DNA from: Paenibacillus chitinolyticus NBRC 15660
GTDB taxonomy: Bacteria > Bacillota > Bacilli > Paenibacillales > NBRC-103111
Assembly: GCF_000739915.1 (NCBI RefSeq)
Contig: NZ_BBJT01000006.1
Coordinates: forward strand, 1 to 64,000
Reading direction: 5' to 3'
DNA: 64,000 nt
Positions 1 through 8,560 of the stretch are shown piece by piece. The notes beneath the pieces are model-generated. The model was not told the DNA's origin. It did no database searches and saw only the letters and a program-made list of their open reading frames with translations. The translations under genes and the position numbers were made by a program. How positions within the stretch are numbered: position 1 is the first letter of the stretch; every line of letters begins with the position of its first letter.

Positions 1-24
1 ATTACTCGAGACGCTTCAATCACT

Positions 25-47
25 CGTTGTTCAGTTTTCAAAGGACA
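25..47 (-). promoter_or_regulatory. rRNA operon leader antitermination element (boxA-like)
   Basis: Read on the minus strand, this is the CTTTGAAAACTGAACAAC block typical of Bacillales rrn leaders and 16S-23S spacers. It lies downstream of a strong minus-strand promoter, so it most likely belongs to the leader of an rRNA operon whose 16S gene lies to the left of the window. It could instead be spacer sequence, but the upstream promoter argues for a leader. Confidence 0.65.
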
Positions 48-104
48 ATCTCATAAGACCTTGTGGTCTTCGTCGTTAGCGTTTGTCTCAGCGACAACTT
101 TTAT

Positions 105-134
105 ACTATAACATAGTCACGCTCAGTTGTGCAA
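105..134 (-). promoter_or_regulatory. Strong sigma-A promoter of an rRNA operon
   Basis: On the minus strand, TTGCAC (129-134) and TATAGT (105-110) are separated by 18 bp, about 60 nt upstream of the boxA-like leader. The layout matches an rrn P2-type promoter firing leftwards out of the window. No other promoter-like pair was identified here. Confidence 0.55.
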
Positions 135-401
135 GCTTTTTTTTGAATTTCTTTTTTCGCGGCGTGTTTCATTGTTGCCGGCAAGAAGTAACTTTACCAG
201 CAACCGACGTCTTTTGCAACAACCATTTTGTGGAAGTGGAAAAGAGCCATGAATCCAGACTCTTTTCTCTTCCTCTGTTGGCAATTGTCTAAGATGATCC
301 CCCCCTTTACGAGACAGAACCAAAATGGAAGGAATGCCTGAAGGCTCTATCCGTGGAATAGCAGTTTCGACTGTGTGACGCAACATATCAACATATCTAT
401 G
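135..401. other. Intergenic stretch, no gene seen
   Basis: This lies between the outward-facing rrn promoter and the flavin-oxidoreductase remnant. The short open frames lack ribosome binding sites and resemble no family I recognise. Confidence 0.4.
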
Positions 402-736
402 TTAAAACAAAGTATGAAGAGAGTCGGGAGTAAAAGCACGGATTTCAACCACCCGTCCTTCGTGTATTCTCCGGGCCCATGCGGGGTCGGCCAAAAGCGC
501 TCTTCTAACGACAATCGATTCAACTTCATTGTTGTCCAGCCACTTCAGACGCTCATCAATATTTTGGATGCCTTCCCAATCATACCGTAACGGCCCGTTC
601 GCTGCTTTGTTTTCTCCCAGAAGAATTGATAACCAGATTTCCTTGAGCCCTTGAATTCCATTCCCGTCAAAGTCAATTCGTTTCGCTTTCACGGCAATGT
701 CGACAAATCTCCAATTACTCTGGCGATCTCATTATC
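402..736 (-). pseudogene. Remnant of an old-yellow-enzyme family NADH:flavin oxidoreductase
   Basis: Two pieces of this TIM-barrel family can be read on the minus strand. In the upstream piece, NEIARVI followed by RFVDIAVKAK and a DFDG sequence corresponds to the family's E(I)xxVIxxFxxAAxxAKxAGFDG helix, but the reading frame changes within it. The downstream piece, RALLADPAWARRIHEGR, matches the C-terminal phosphate-binding segment (GRALLADPDWxxKxxEGR). The central barrel with the catalytic residues is missing, so this is an internally deleted, frameshifted scar. It cannot encode a working enzyme. Confidence 0.55.
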
Positions 737-903
737 CCCCCATTGGATCGGCTGCCACTTTTAAAGATTATTTAATTTTCGTTGCAGAAGGAGATCTGCG
801 TGCACAACTAGAACTTATGCTACCGAGTAAACCCGGCTGTATATAGTTGGAAATTTTTCAGCAGGTAAAAGAAAATGATGTTTTAATTACTGGAGGGAAT
901 TAT

Positions 904-2801
904 TTGAAGAAGAAAACTAGGTTTGTCATTTTCTCATTTAGTATGGTAGTTGCATTGGTTTTACTTTTGCCAACAAAAACTTTTGCAGAATCCTCTAAAG
1001 TAAAGATTGAGGATTCTGCCTTGAAAAAGTCATTAGAAATGAACTCAATAAAAATGAAGGCCCAATAACCGTTGGAGACATGGAAAGCCTCAAAAAAATA
1101 GGCCCTGCGGATTGGCAGGGGATTACGACGTTAAATGGCTTAGAATATGCCAAAAATTTGGTGGAAATCAAATTAGCACAGAATAAAATTGAAAACATCG
1201 ATGCTTTAAGCGGATTAACCGATTTGAAAACGATTAACTTGTGGCAAAATCAAATCAGTGATATTCACGCTCTCAGTAATCTTCGCTCTATAGTTAATCT
1301 GAATCTTAGTCAAAACCATATTTCCGACATAAGCTCTCTTAGAAATCTTAACAGCTTAAAAGTACTTAACCTATCTGAAAATGAGATACAAAACATGATA
1401 CCTTTAGAGAATCTTGAAAACTTATCCGCCTTTAACGCTTATAAGAATCAAATTCAGGATGTATCTCCCATGCGCAATTTTAAAAATTTAGCTTCTACTA
1501 ATTTACAAGAAAATCAAATCTCGGATATTTCGCCTTTAAGCAATCTGTCCAAACTTGATTTCATTGGTCTTAAATACAACCGGGTTAAAGACATTAACCC
1601 TCTAAAAAGCTTAACGCATTTGACTGGCCTCGAATTGACCGGAAATCCGGTTCAAGATTTAAGTGTCATCAAACATTTTCCCAAGCTTACTTTGTTGAGT
1701 ATCGGTTCACTTCATATTTCCAATATAGACTTTCTTGAAAATCACCCGGATCTCAAGTGGCTGCAGCTTGAAAACAATCAAATAACCGATATAAGCAGCC
1801 TTCAGAAACTTGGCAAGTTACAGGATCTTGATCTTTCGAATAATCGGATTTCAGATGTTTCTCCCTTATCTCATGCGAATAAACTGGAGTTATTAAAACT
1901 CAATCATAATCGGATTTCAGATATTAAACCTATTGTTCAATTACCAAATTTATGGTTGTTATCGCTTAATGGCAACTCCATATCCGATCCGGAATCTTTG
2001 GGGAGCTTACCCCAATTACGTTCACTATATTTAGGATCAAACGGAATAGCTTCGCTCCAGTTTCTAAAGAGCCTGCCTCGACTCAACTTGCTTTCTCTGG
2101 ACGGAAACTTAATTAGTGATCTGCGTGGAATAGAAGCTCAGAATGGGATCTATGAACTTGATTTAAGCAATAACCGACTTACTGATCTTAGTCCGATTAA
2201 ATCGCTGAAGATGTTAGATGTCTTGTTTTTGGATGGCAATGCTCTTTCGGATATATCCGCGCTATCTCAATTAACTCCAAGAAAGATTTCGTTGGTCAAT
2301 AATCAAATCCTAGATATAAGTCCTCTGGATAATCAAACCGATATTTGGGAAATTTATTTCGCCAACAACCCGTTAAATGAAGAATCCGTCAGCAAACTCA
2401 AAGTCAGGGCATTAAATGGAGCGGCTGTGTCTTACGGTGAGCGGATTTTTGTAAAGATCAATAATGAAGTTCAAAATTTTTCAGAGGACGAATCTCCGCA
2501 AAACATATCTGGCTCTATCCATGTTCCAATGAGAAAAATATTCGAAGCACTGGGCGCTAATGTAACCTGGGACAGTAACTCGGAAACCGTGACGGCTCAA
2601 AAATTAGATATCTCTTTAAAATTAATAATAGGCTCGAATAAAGCCATAGTAAACGGCAAAGATATATTCCTGGAATCTGCCATAGGGCTCGTTAACGGAT
2701 CTGTTTTTGTGCCTGCAAGAATGGTAAGTGAGACATTTGGAGCAAAAGTAAATTGGGACTCGCATACAAAAACAGTTGATATCAGACAAGATTCTGATTA
2801 A
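904..2801 (+). CDS. Internalin-like leucine-rich-repeat surface protein with C-terminal copper-amine-oxidase-N domain, frameshifted near the N terminus
   Basis: A TTG start at 904 follows a GGAGGG ribosome binding site. It gives a Lys-rich N terminus, a hydrophobic segment and a probable cleavage after TFA, which is a Sec signal peptide. The frame breaks at 1024-1028, where an A5 run needs one more A to join into VIRNELNKNEGPITVGDM and the main frame (Met at 1080). About sixteen to seventeen 22-residue repeats of internalin type (L..N.I.DI.PL..L..L) follow. The last ~95 residues (IHVPMRKIFEALGA, then VFVPARMVSETFGA) form a Cu_amine_oxidN1 domain, frequent in Paenibacillus wall-associated proteins. 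The likely role is surface binding or adhesion; the ligand is unknown. As written, only a signal-less product starting near 1080 would be made, unless the frame is restored by slippage or the break is a sequencing error. Confidence 0.8.
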
Positions 2802-2860
2802 GGGACTAAATATAATAGAAAGAACAAGAAAAGATCTGACTAAATGAAAAAAAAAAAAAA

Positions 2861-2903
2861 AAACCGAGAGTGTGAGCAATAAACTCACGCTTTCGGTTTT
2901 TTT
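2861..2903. terminator. Bidirectional intrinsic terminator
   Basis: A stem AACCGAGAGTGTGAG / CTCACGCTTTCGGTT (partly paired) is flanked by a long A run on the left and T7 on the right. It serves the convergent LRR gene (+) and aldo/keto reductase (-). Confidence 0.8.
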
Positions 2904-2914
2904 GTTCTTCTTTA

Positions 2915-3925
2915 TTATTTAACGTTGATTGGTAGTGGTGCATTGGGTGCCACAAGTTGTTGCTCGCGCATTTCCTCCCAAAATGCTGCCGGGATCACGG
3001 TGTTCAATGCGGCTTTGTCCTCTGCAATTCGCTCAGGACGAGTAGCACTAGGAACAACGGCAGCAACTGCCGGGTTGGCCAGTGAAAATTGTAATGCAGC
3101 GGCCTTGATGCTGATTTGATGACGATCTGCAATATTTTTGATTTTCTCCACTTTAGCAATAATTTCTGGTGACGCTTTTTGATATTCGAAGTGGGTACCT
3201 CCAGCAAGAACACCTGAGCTATATGGACCACCGGCGACAATGTCCATGTTATGTTTTACTGCTGCAGGCATCACGCGTTGTAACGCACGTTCATGGTCTA
3301 ACAATGAATAACGGCCAGCTAGCAAGGATACATCTGGCTTCGCCTCTTCCAAGTCCAGCATGAGTTCAATGGGTTCTACCCGGTTCACTCCGAGTCCCCA
3401 TCCTTTAATGACTCCTTCTTCACGTAAACGTGTGAGCACACGGAATGCCCCAGTTCGGGCCGTTTCAAATTGCGAAAGCCACTCGTCGCCATAAAAGTCC
3501 TGTGCTACATCATGAATATAGACAATGTCCAGACGATCCGTTTTTAAACGTTTCAAGCTCTGTTCGATCGAGCGAAGGGTCGCATCCGCGCTGTAGTCGT
3601 TGATGATTTTATTTTTACAGCCGAATTCGAAAAGCCCCGTTTTTTCACCGAAATCACGTGCAGATGGGTCTTCTAGTTCATCCGAAATGATTCGACCTAC
3701 TTTCGTACTTATAACGTAATCATTACGATTTTTAGTCGACAGTGCTTCACCAAGCCGAATCTCTGCCAAGCCAGCTCCATAGGATGGGGCTGTGTCAAAG
3801 TAACGAATGCCGCTTTCCCAAGCAGCATCTACCGTTGCCGCAGCTTCTTCTTCTGAGATCGTACGGTACATATTCCCTAACGGTGCAGTACCGAAACCTA
3901 GTTTTCCTTGCAGTATATTTTTCAA
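2915..3925 (-). CDS. Aldo/keto reductase (D-threo-aldose 1-dehydrogenase-like)
   Basis: The 336-residue NAD(P)H-dependent oxidoreductase is a TIM barrel. It starts at a TTG 7 nt after GGAGGG. The N-terminal GFGTAPLGNMY and the catalytic tetrad D44, Y49 (DTAPSYG), K75 (STKVGR) and H138 (YIHDV) are all present. Length and the PLGNMY-type N terminus fit the subfamily that oxidises L-fucose or D-arabinose, or pyridoxal 4-dehydrogenase. The substrate cannot be told from sequence. Its promoter region carries copy A of the 40-bp element shared with the next reductase and the truncated transporter, so it probably belongs to the same HxlR-type regulon. Confidence 0.85.
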   Translation of the reverse strand: MKNILQGKLGFGTAPLGNMYRTISEEEAAATVDAAWESGIRYFDTAPSYGAGLAEIRLGEALSTKNRNDYVISTKVGRIISDELEDPSARDFGEKTGLFEFGCKNKIINDYSADATLRSIEQSLKRLKTDRLDIVYIHDVAQDFYGDEWLSQFETARTGAFRVLTRLREEGVIKGWGLGVNRVEPIELMLDLEEAKPDVSLLAGRYSLLDHERALQRVMPAAVKHNMDIVAGGPYSSGVLAGGTHFEYQKASPEIIAKVEKIKNIADRHQISIKAAALQFSLANPAVAAVVPSATRPERIAEDKAALNTVIPAAFWEEMREQQLVAPNAPLPINVK

Positions 3926-4072
3926 TAGGATTCCCTCCTAAAATTTGTTATAAATCTATTTTGAATATTGATTAGTCAGTATGAATGGATATAGAAATCA
4001 ACGACTGATTAAATCAACAAATGTTTTCACCGTCTGACAAAATTGATTATGATGCATCCATACAGATAAAAA

Positions 4073-4112
4073 AAGTACGCACTTTGAAGTAATATGGGAA
4101 CTAAAAAGTACC
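4073..4112 (-). promoter_or_regulatory. Shared 40-bp double-palindrome operator, copy A
   Basis: In gene orientation the element begins GGTACTTTTTAGTTCC and ends AAGTGCGTACTT. This is a slightly degenerate version of copies B and C, placed about 150 bp upstream of the aldo/keto reductase start. About 29 of 40 positions are identical in all three copies. Confidence 0.65.
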
Positions 4113-4165
4113 CGCTAAATGCTTCACGGTCACTTTATGAAGATCCCTGGAAACAATCCGCAGAA

Positions 4166-4215
4166 AACAACACCTATAAAAACCGCAGCTCGTGCAGCTT
4201 CTATAAGTGTTGTTC
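4166..4215. terminator. Inverted repeat, probable terminator of the second aldo/keto reductase
   Basis: AACAACACCTATA..GCAGC pairs with GCTGC..TATAAGTGTTGTT around a short loop just past the stop codon of the upstream minus-strand gene. The tail is only moderately T-rich. Confidence 0.5.
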
Positions 4216-4227
4216 TTGTCGTTTCTA

Positions 4228-5070
4228 TTAAAAATCAAAATTGTCAGGGTCTGGACCTACACGGTGATTTTCATTCAATTCATCAATGAGCTTCATATCT
4301 TCGGCGGTTAGTTCAAAGTCAAAAATAGCAGCATTTTCTACAATACGATGCTCTTTGGTCGATTTTGGAATCGTAATAATGCCGTTCTGAACATCCCAGC
4401 GCAAAATCACTTGGGCTACGGATTTTTTATATTTCGCAGCAATGGCAGTCAAAACTTCATTGTCTAAGAGTTCGCCTTGCATTAATGGAGACCAAGCTTC
4501 CAATTGGATGCCATGTTTTTCACCAAATGCTTGAAGTTCTTTTTGAGTTAAACGCGGATGACATTCCACCTGGTTGATTACCGGTTTAATTTCTGCGTCC
4601 TTCAACAAGTTCTCAAGATGGTGAATTTGGAAATTACTTACGCCAATCGCTTTTACTCGCCCTTCTTTATATAGGGTTTCTAATGCACGCCATGCTTCTT
4701 TATATTTACCTTCAACAGGCCAATGAATGAGATATAGATCCAGATACTCCAACCCAAGTTTTTTTAGGCTTGTTTCATAAGCCGCGATTGTCGATTCATA
4801 TCCTAGGTCAGCATTCCATACTTTTGAAGTGACAAATACCTCTTCTCTTGAGATACCTGCCTCTTGTAGTCCTTCACGGATGCCTTGGCCTACTCCTTCT
4901 TCATTACCATAAATCGCTGCTGTATCAATACTCCGGTAACCATGCTTGATGGCTACTTTAACGGCATTTATGAGCTCCGGACCCTCTTCTACTTTAAATA
5001 CTCCGAGGCCGAAACCCGGCATTTTTACACCATTGTGTAGAGTCACTGTATCCTGCAAATTCTTTATCAT
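4228..5070 (-). CDS. Aldo/keto reductase of the YvgN/YtbE (glyoxal/methylglyoxal reductase) type
   Basis: The 280-residue AKR5-type enzyme reduces small reactive aldehydes such as (methyl)glyoxal with NADPH. The tetrad D49, Y54 (DTAAIYGNE), K83 (TSKVWN) and H116 (LIHWP) is complete. So are GVSNF and the cofactor-binding IPKSTKEHR near the C terminus. Length is that of B. subtilis YvgN. A GGAGGAAT site precedes the ATG. Copy B of the 40-bp element lies 90 bp upstream, suggesting induction by electrophiles through a local regulator (inference). Confidence 0.9.
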   Translation of the reverse strand: MIKNLQDTVTLHNGVKMPGFGLGVFKVEEGPELINAVKVAIKHGYRSIDTAAIYGNEEGVGQGIREGLQEAGISREEVFVTSKVWNADLGYESTIAAYETSLKKLGLEYLDLYLIHWPVEGKYKEAWRALETLYKEGRVKAIGVSNFQIHHLENLLKDAEIKPVINQVECHPRLTQKELQAFGEKHGIQLEAWSPLMQGELLDNEVLTAIAAKYKKSVAQVILRWDVQNGIITIPKSTKEHRIVENAAIFDFELTAEDMKLIDELNENHRVGPDPDNFDF

Positions 5071-5160
5071 TGAAAATTCCTCCTAAACCGAGTTGTCTAC
5101 CCAAAATTTTGTCTAACCGTGCCGGCAAAAACTATTATGTAATAGGTCAAATCAAAATAA

Positions 5161-5200
5161 AAGTACGTACTTATATGTGCTATAGGTACTTAAAAGTACC
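5161..5200 (-). promoter_or_regulatory. Shared 40-bp double-palindrome operator, copy B
   Basis: This is the cleanest copy. In gene orientation, the 16-bp palindrome GGTACTTTTAAGTACC is followed by CTATA-type sequence and the perfect 12-bp palindrome AAGTACGTACTT. The centres are 26 bp apart, on the same orientation relative to its gene as copies A and C. The TACT...AGTA half-sites recall operators of HxlR/DUF24 regulators such as YodB. Confidence 0.7.
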
Positions 5201-5337
5201 CTTGTCTTTTCCAATCCGGCTTCCACTGAAAAACGTATAAGTGATGATTTTCACATGTAATCAGTTGTTTAAATGAAAGATGCTCCATGTATGTCCTGTA
5301 TCCTTTTGAGGTTTACGACACCTCGTCCTCTTTTGTA

Positions 5338-5377
5338 GGCACTTTTGAGTACCTATATACCTTAAAAGTACGTACTT
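5338..5377 (+). promoter_or_regulatory. Shared 40-bp double-palindrome operator, copy C
   Basis: GGCACTTTTGAGTACC and AAGTACGTACTT are placed exactly as in copy B, pointing rightwards towards the truncated transporter and the LLM oxidoreductase/HxlR/SDR genes. It probably drives that rightward unit. Confidence 0.7.
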
Positions 5378-5451
5378 ATCAGATCGATTTAACAGTCTTA
5401 TACTAGCATTCATGACTGAAGAAGAGTTCAGCTTACTTCCATTCAGAATAA

Positions 5452-5865
5452 ATTGTTGCATTCGGTAACTCCATTGGAGGGAAGCTTGCCAACAAAAATC
5501 CAATTCGTGCGTTATTCTGGATGTTTGTTATCCAAGCGGCAGTTCTAATCCTATTGTCATTTCTTGCACCATTTAAAGTGGCCGGTGTCATTGGTGTTAT
5601 CTTAATGGGTCTGCTTGCCTTCATGAACGTACCCGGTTTGCAGTTATATATTGTTCAACTTGCCGAAAAATATGTACCTTCAGCTGTAGACGTTGCTTCT
5701 GCGCTTAATATTGCAGCATTCAACATCGGTATTGCATTGGGTTCGGTCATCGGCGGGATTGTCATCGGCTCCATGGGGCTGGTGCATACACCTTGGATTG
5801 GTGCGCTAATGGTAATTCTGGCAATCCTACTCACAGGCATTTCCGCCAAACTGGAAAAAAAATAA
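5452..5865 (+). pseudogene. C-terminal fragment of an MFS (DHA1-type) efflux transporter
   Basis: The open frame runs from just after a stop at 5449 through FGNSIGGKLANKNP. This is the family's loop (G.lggkLaDr..R), here at the entry to roughly the last four to five membrane segments. It ends LTGISAKLEKK. The N-terminal two-thirds of the transporter are missing. The fragment abuts copy C of the operator after a 19-codon ORF (5412-5468) without a clear ribosome binding site. It reads as a deletion scar that retained the promoter and the gene's 3' end, so downstream genes can still be transcribed from it. Confidence 0.7.
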
Positions 5866-5881
5866 TGGAAGGAGAGTTCAC

Positions 5882-6841
5882 ATGTTTGAGCATCATCAAA
5901 CTTACCAAAGAACCTTCAAAGAAGGTGATTTAACGCTTGGCCTCCATATTCCATTAGAAAACTATGGGATGGAAACGCCGACGATGGCCCGTCAAATTGA
6001 GTTAGCTCAAGCTGCTGAGACCTACGGATTTACAACACTATGGCTCAGAGATGTGATATTGGAGGATCCCAATTTCGGGGATCCTGCTGTCGGTCAAATT
6101 TATGATAGTTTGATTTACGGAACACATTTGCTTAGCCAGACGAAACAAATCGCTCTTGGGACATCTGCGTTGGTACTCCCTCTTCGCCATCCCTTAAGAC
6201 TGGCGAAAGAAGTTGCCACCATCGAAGCGCTTTTTCCCGAAAGGCTGATCATGGGGGTTTCTTCAGGAGACAGGCGGGCTGATTTCAAAGGACTTGGAGT
6301 CGACCATCCGAGTCGAGGCGTTCAGTTCCGAGAAGCACTATCCTATCTTGAAAAGGCACTTTACGAGTCTTTTCCTTCTATTAACTCGCGTTACGGGGAT
6401 ATCGAACAAGCGACTCTCGTACCGAATCTAAACCGCAGAATCCCTACAATGATTACCGGATTTGCCCAGCAAGATATGGATTGGATTGGCATGAACGGTG
6501 ACGGATGGATGTATTACCCACAGGCACCCGGAAGACAGGTAGACGCTATCCATGCATGGCGAGAATCAGCTGCCCGCCAAAATCAATCCGCATTTCGGCC
6601 TTTCAGTATGCCTATGCATCTTGATTTGGCGGAGAACCCTGATGAACATGCAACCCCCATTCGGCTCGGTTTTCATATCGGACGCAATAAATTGATTGAG
6701 CTTCTTAATTTATATAAAAGTATTGGAGTGAATCATCTCTTTTTTGCTTTATTTGACAGCCTTCGACCAGCTGATGAGGTCATTCATGAACTGGGAGAAT
6801 ACGTATTGCCGCATTTCCCGCCCCATGAAATCCGTGTCTGA
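5882..6841 (+). CDS. Luciferase-like (LLM class) flavin-dependent oxidoreductase
   Basis: The 319-residue TIM-barrel enzyme of the bacterial luciferase superfamily best resembles the small Firmicutes group of luciferase-type oxidoreductases around B. anthracis BA3436 (TIGR03571, from memory). Diagnostic stretches are GFTTLWLRDVI, IALGTSALVLPLRHPLRLAKE and FPERLIMGVSSGDRR. A GGAAGGAG site lies 7 nt before the ATG. It probably uses FMNH2 or F420; the substrate is unknown. It lies 16 nt after the truncated transporter and 16 nt before the HxlR regulator, so it is most likely in one transcript with them. Confidence 0.85.
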   Translation: MFEHHQTYQRTFKEGDLTLGLHIPLENYGMETPTMARQIELAQAAETYGFTTLWLRDVILEDPNFGDPAVGQIYDSLIYGTHLLSQTKQIALGTSALVLPLRHPLRLAKEVATIEALFPERLIMGVSSGDRRADFKGLGVDHPSRGVQFREALSYLEKALYESFPSINSRYGDIEQATLVPNLNRRIPTMITGFAQQDMDWIGMNGDGWMYYPQAPGRQVDAIHAWRESAARQNQSAFRPFSMPMHLDLAENPDEHATPIRLGFHIGRNKLIELLNLYKSIGVNHLFFALFDSLRPADEVIHELGEYVLPHFPPHEIRV

Positions 6842-6857
6842 AAAGGAGGCATTCAAT

Positions 6858-7289
6858 ATGATTAAATATAATATTCCTGTAGAAGCTACTTTGGAGGTAA
6901 TCGGTGGAAAATGGAAGGTCGTTATTTTGTGTTATTTGACTAAGGGAACAAGACGAACGGGGCAACTAAAGCGCTTGATGCCTGGGATCACACAAAAAAT
7001 GCTCACACAACAATTAAGGGAACTCGAGAATGACGGCATCATTCGCAGAGTAATTTATAACCAAGTTCCACCTAGAGTCGAATACTCGCTAACGGAGTAT
7101 GGACAGACCCTATCAGGTACTTTAGACGCATTGTGCAAATGGGGAGAGAGACACATCGATAATAATTATCCATGTAGAGATGAGGTGTTACTAAATACAG
7201 AAGAATTAGAAAGAAAATTCTCTGACAAGAAAATTTCTGAAGTCGGTCCAGCCGCTTCTTTGACTAATAGAGAGAAAATTTCATCCTAA
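6858..7289 (+). CDS. HxlR (DUF24) family winged-helix regulator
   Basis: The 143-residue regulator has its ATG at 6858 placed 8 nt after AAAGGAGG. Family hallmarks are VEATLEVIGGKWKVVIL, ITQKMLTQQLRELENDGIIRR and VEYSLTEYGQTL. Many family members have a redox-sensing cysteine in the N-terminal CPVEAT motif. Here the equivalent residue is Ile6 (YNIPVEAT), although C25 and other cysteines exist. It is the obvious candidate to bind the three 40-bp elements (inference from proximity and half-site type). The short tail after residue ~115 is not conserved family sequence that I recognise. Confidence 0.9.
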   Translation: MIKYNIPVEATLEVIGGKWKVVILCYLTKGTRRTGQLKRLMPGITQKMLTQQLRELENDGIIRRVIYNQVPPRVEYSLTEYGQTLSGTLDALCKWGERHIDNNYPCRDEVLLNTEELERKFSDKKISEVGPAASLTNREKISS

Positions 7290-7325
7290 TACAGTTTATT
7301 GGGTTAAGTAAACGGGATGATAGCC

Positions 7326-7433
7326 ATGAGTATCGAATTTTTTGATCAAAAATTGGAGATAACAAAACAGGAAGAGGAAACGTTGCAAGACTTCCTTTCA
7401 AAAAGTCGAGTCTATGAATACTATTACGGTTAA
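7326..7433 (+). CDS. Possible 35-residue peptide
   Basis: The ATG at 7326 follows a GGGATGAT stretch that could act as a weak ribosome binding site. It opens a 35-codon frame, acidic in the middle, ending EYYYG. It sits between the HxlR and SDR genes. I recognise no family, and it may be a gene remnant. Confidence 0.25.
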   Translation: MSIEFFDQKLEITKQEEETLQDFLSKSRVYEYYYG

Positions 7434-7464
7434 TTATTCCTATTAAAATTTTGGAGGAATACGC

Positions 7465-8259
7465 GTGCAACTTCATTTGCAAGGAAAAATAGCACTTGTT
7501 ACGGGGTCTACAGCAGGAATCGGAAAAGCGATCGCCACATCATTAGCGGCGGAAGGCGCCACCGTGCTTATTAATGGACGCAGTGAGGAAAAAGTAACGA
7601 ACACGGTCCATGAAATTCAAGACCGGCATGCGGGCGCTAAACTAGAATCCGTAGTCGCGGATTTGGGTACAGAGCAAGGATGTCAACAGGTGATTGAGAA
7701 ATTCGCAGACGTTGACATTTTGATTAATAACCTCGGCATATTCGAGGCTGCCGAATACTTCGATATTCCGGATGAAGATTGGTTTAGATTCTTCGAGGTC
7801 AACATTATGAGTGGTGTCAGGCTCTCCCGTCACTATCTAAACCGAATGATTGAGAAAAAAGAAGGTCGAGTCATCTTTATTGCCAGCGAGGCAGCCATCA
7901 TGCCTTCACAAGAAATGGCTCATTATAGTGCAACCAAGACTATGCAGCTCTCGATTTCCCGGAGCTTAGCCGAACTGACCGAAGGAACGAATGTAACGGT
8001 CAATACCGTTATGCCGGGTTCCACTTTAACTGAAGGAGTGGAGTCTTGGTTAAATACTCTCTATCCTAATGAAAAGATGACAGCAGAAGAAGCTGAGAAA
8101 CGATTTATGAGAGAGAATCGGCCAACATCGATCATCCAAAGGCTTATTCGGCCAGAAGAAATAGCCAACCTTGTTACTTTCTTAAGCAGCCCTCTTTCCT
8201 CGGCCATTAACGGATCTGCTTACCGGATTGACGGGGGACTGGTACGCAGCGTGTTTTAG
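7465..8259 (+). CDS. Short-chain dehydrogenase/reductase (classical SDR)
   Basis: The 264-residue NAD(P)-dependent oxidoreductase uses a GTG start 6 nt after TTGGAGGAA. The Rossmann motif TGSTAGIG (13-20), NNLG (88-91), N113, S141 and the active site Y154-SAT-K158 are all intact. The C terminus SAINGSAYRIDGGLVRS is the typical SDR ending. The substrate is unknown. It closes the rightward oxidoreductase unit and is followed by an intrinsic terminator. Confidence 0.9.
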   Translation: MQLHLQGKIALVTGSTAGIGKAIATSLAAEGATVLINGRSEEKVTNTVHEIQDRHAGAKLESVVADLGTEQGCQQVIEKFADVDILINNLGIFEAAEYFDIPDEDWFRFFEVNIMSGVRLSRHYLNRMIEKKEGRVIFIASEAAIMPSQEMAHYSATKTMQLSISRSLAELTEGTNVTVNTVMPGSTLTEGVESWLNTLYPNEKMTAEEAEKRFMRENRPTSIIQRLIRPEEIANLVTFLSSPLSSAINGSAYRIDGGLVRSVF

Positions 8260-8269
8260 GATTCGCTTT

Positions 8270-8306
8270 TAAAAATGGATGGAGGAAATTCCTCAATCCA
8301 TTTTTG
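8270..8306 (+). terminator. Intrinsic terminator after the SDR gene
   Basis: AAAAATGGATGGAGGAA pairs with TTCCTCAATCCATTTTT, 10 nt after the stop codon, with a T5 tail. Confidence 0.8.
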
Positions 8307-8348
8307 TCTTTGCTTTGATTGGAGCGAAGCATGCGCCACCACTCAATA

Positions 8349-8483
8349 TCACTTTTCTAACGAGTTGGCTTTTTCCATCGTCTCATACACGTTTAATTTA
8401 TAATTGATATAATCGAACGCTTGACTCAGTTCCGACTGCCGTTTGTGAAGTGCAAGTTTGTGCTGCTCCAGAATCGCTTTCTT
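8349..8483 (-). pseudogene. C-terminal remnant of a MerR-family regulator
   Basis: The minus-strand frame reads KKAILEQHKLALHKRQSEL, then DYINYKLNVYE. This is the coiled-coil dimerisation helix and end of MerR proteins (xxLLxxHxxxLxxxIxxLxxALxxIDxKIxxYE). An in-frame stop precedes it and no DNA-binding domain is found upstream, so only the last ~45 codons survive. Confidence 0.5.
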
Positions 8484-8560
8484 TCACCAATGGTGGAATT
8501 ACCTTGTTGGACAAGTCAATCGTGACAAACGAACTACGGCTCCTGCTTGAGCAGCACGGC

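Noticed and set aside
737-846. Plus-strand open frame reading GSAATFKDYLIFVAEGDLRA up to a stop near 844
   Set aside because: It looks protein-like but has no start, no ribosome binding site and no family I could recognise; too short to call a remnant.
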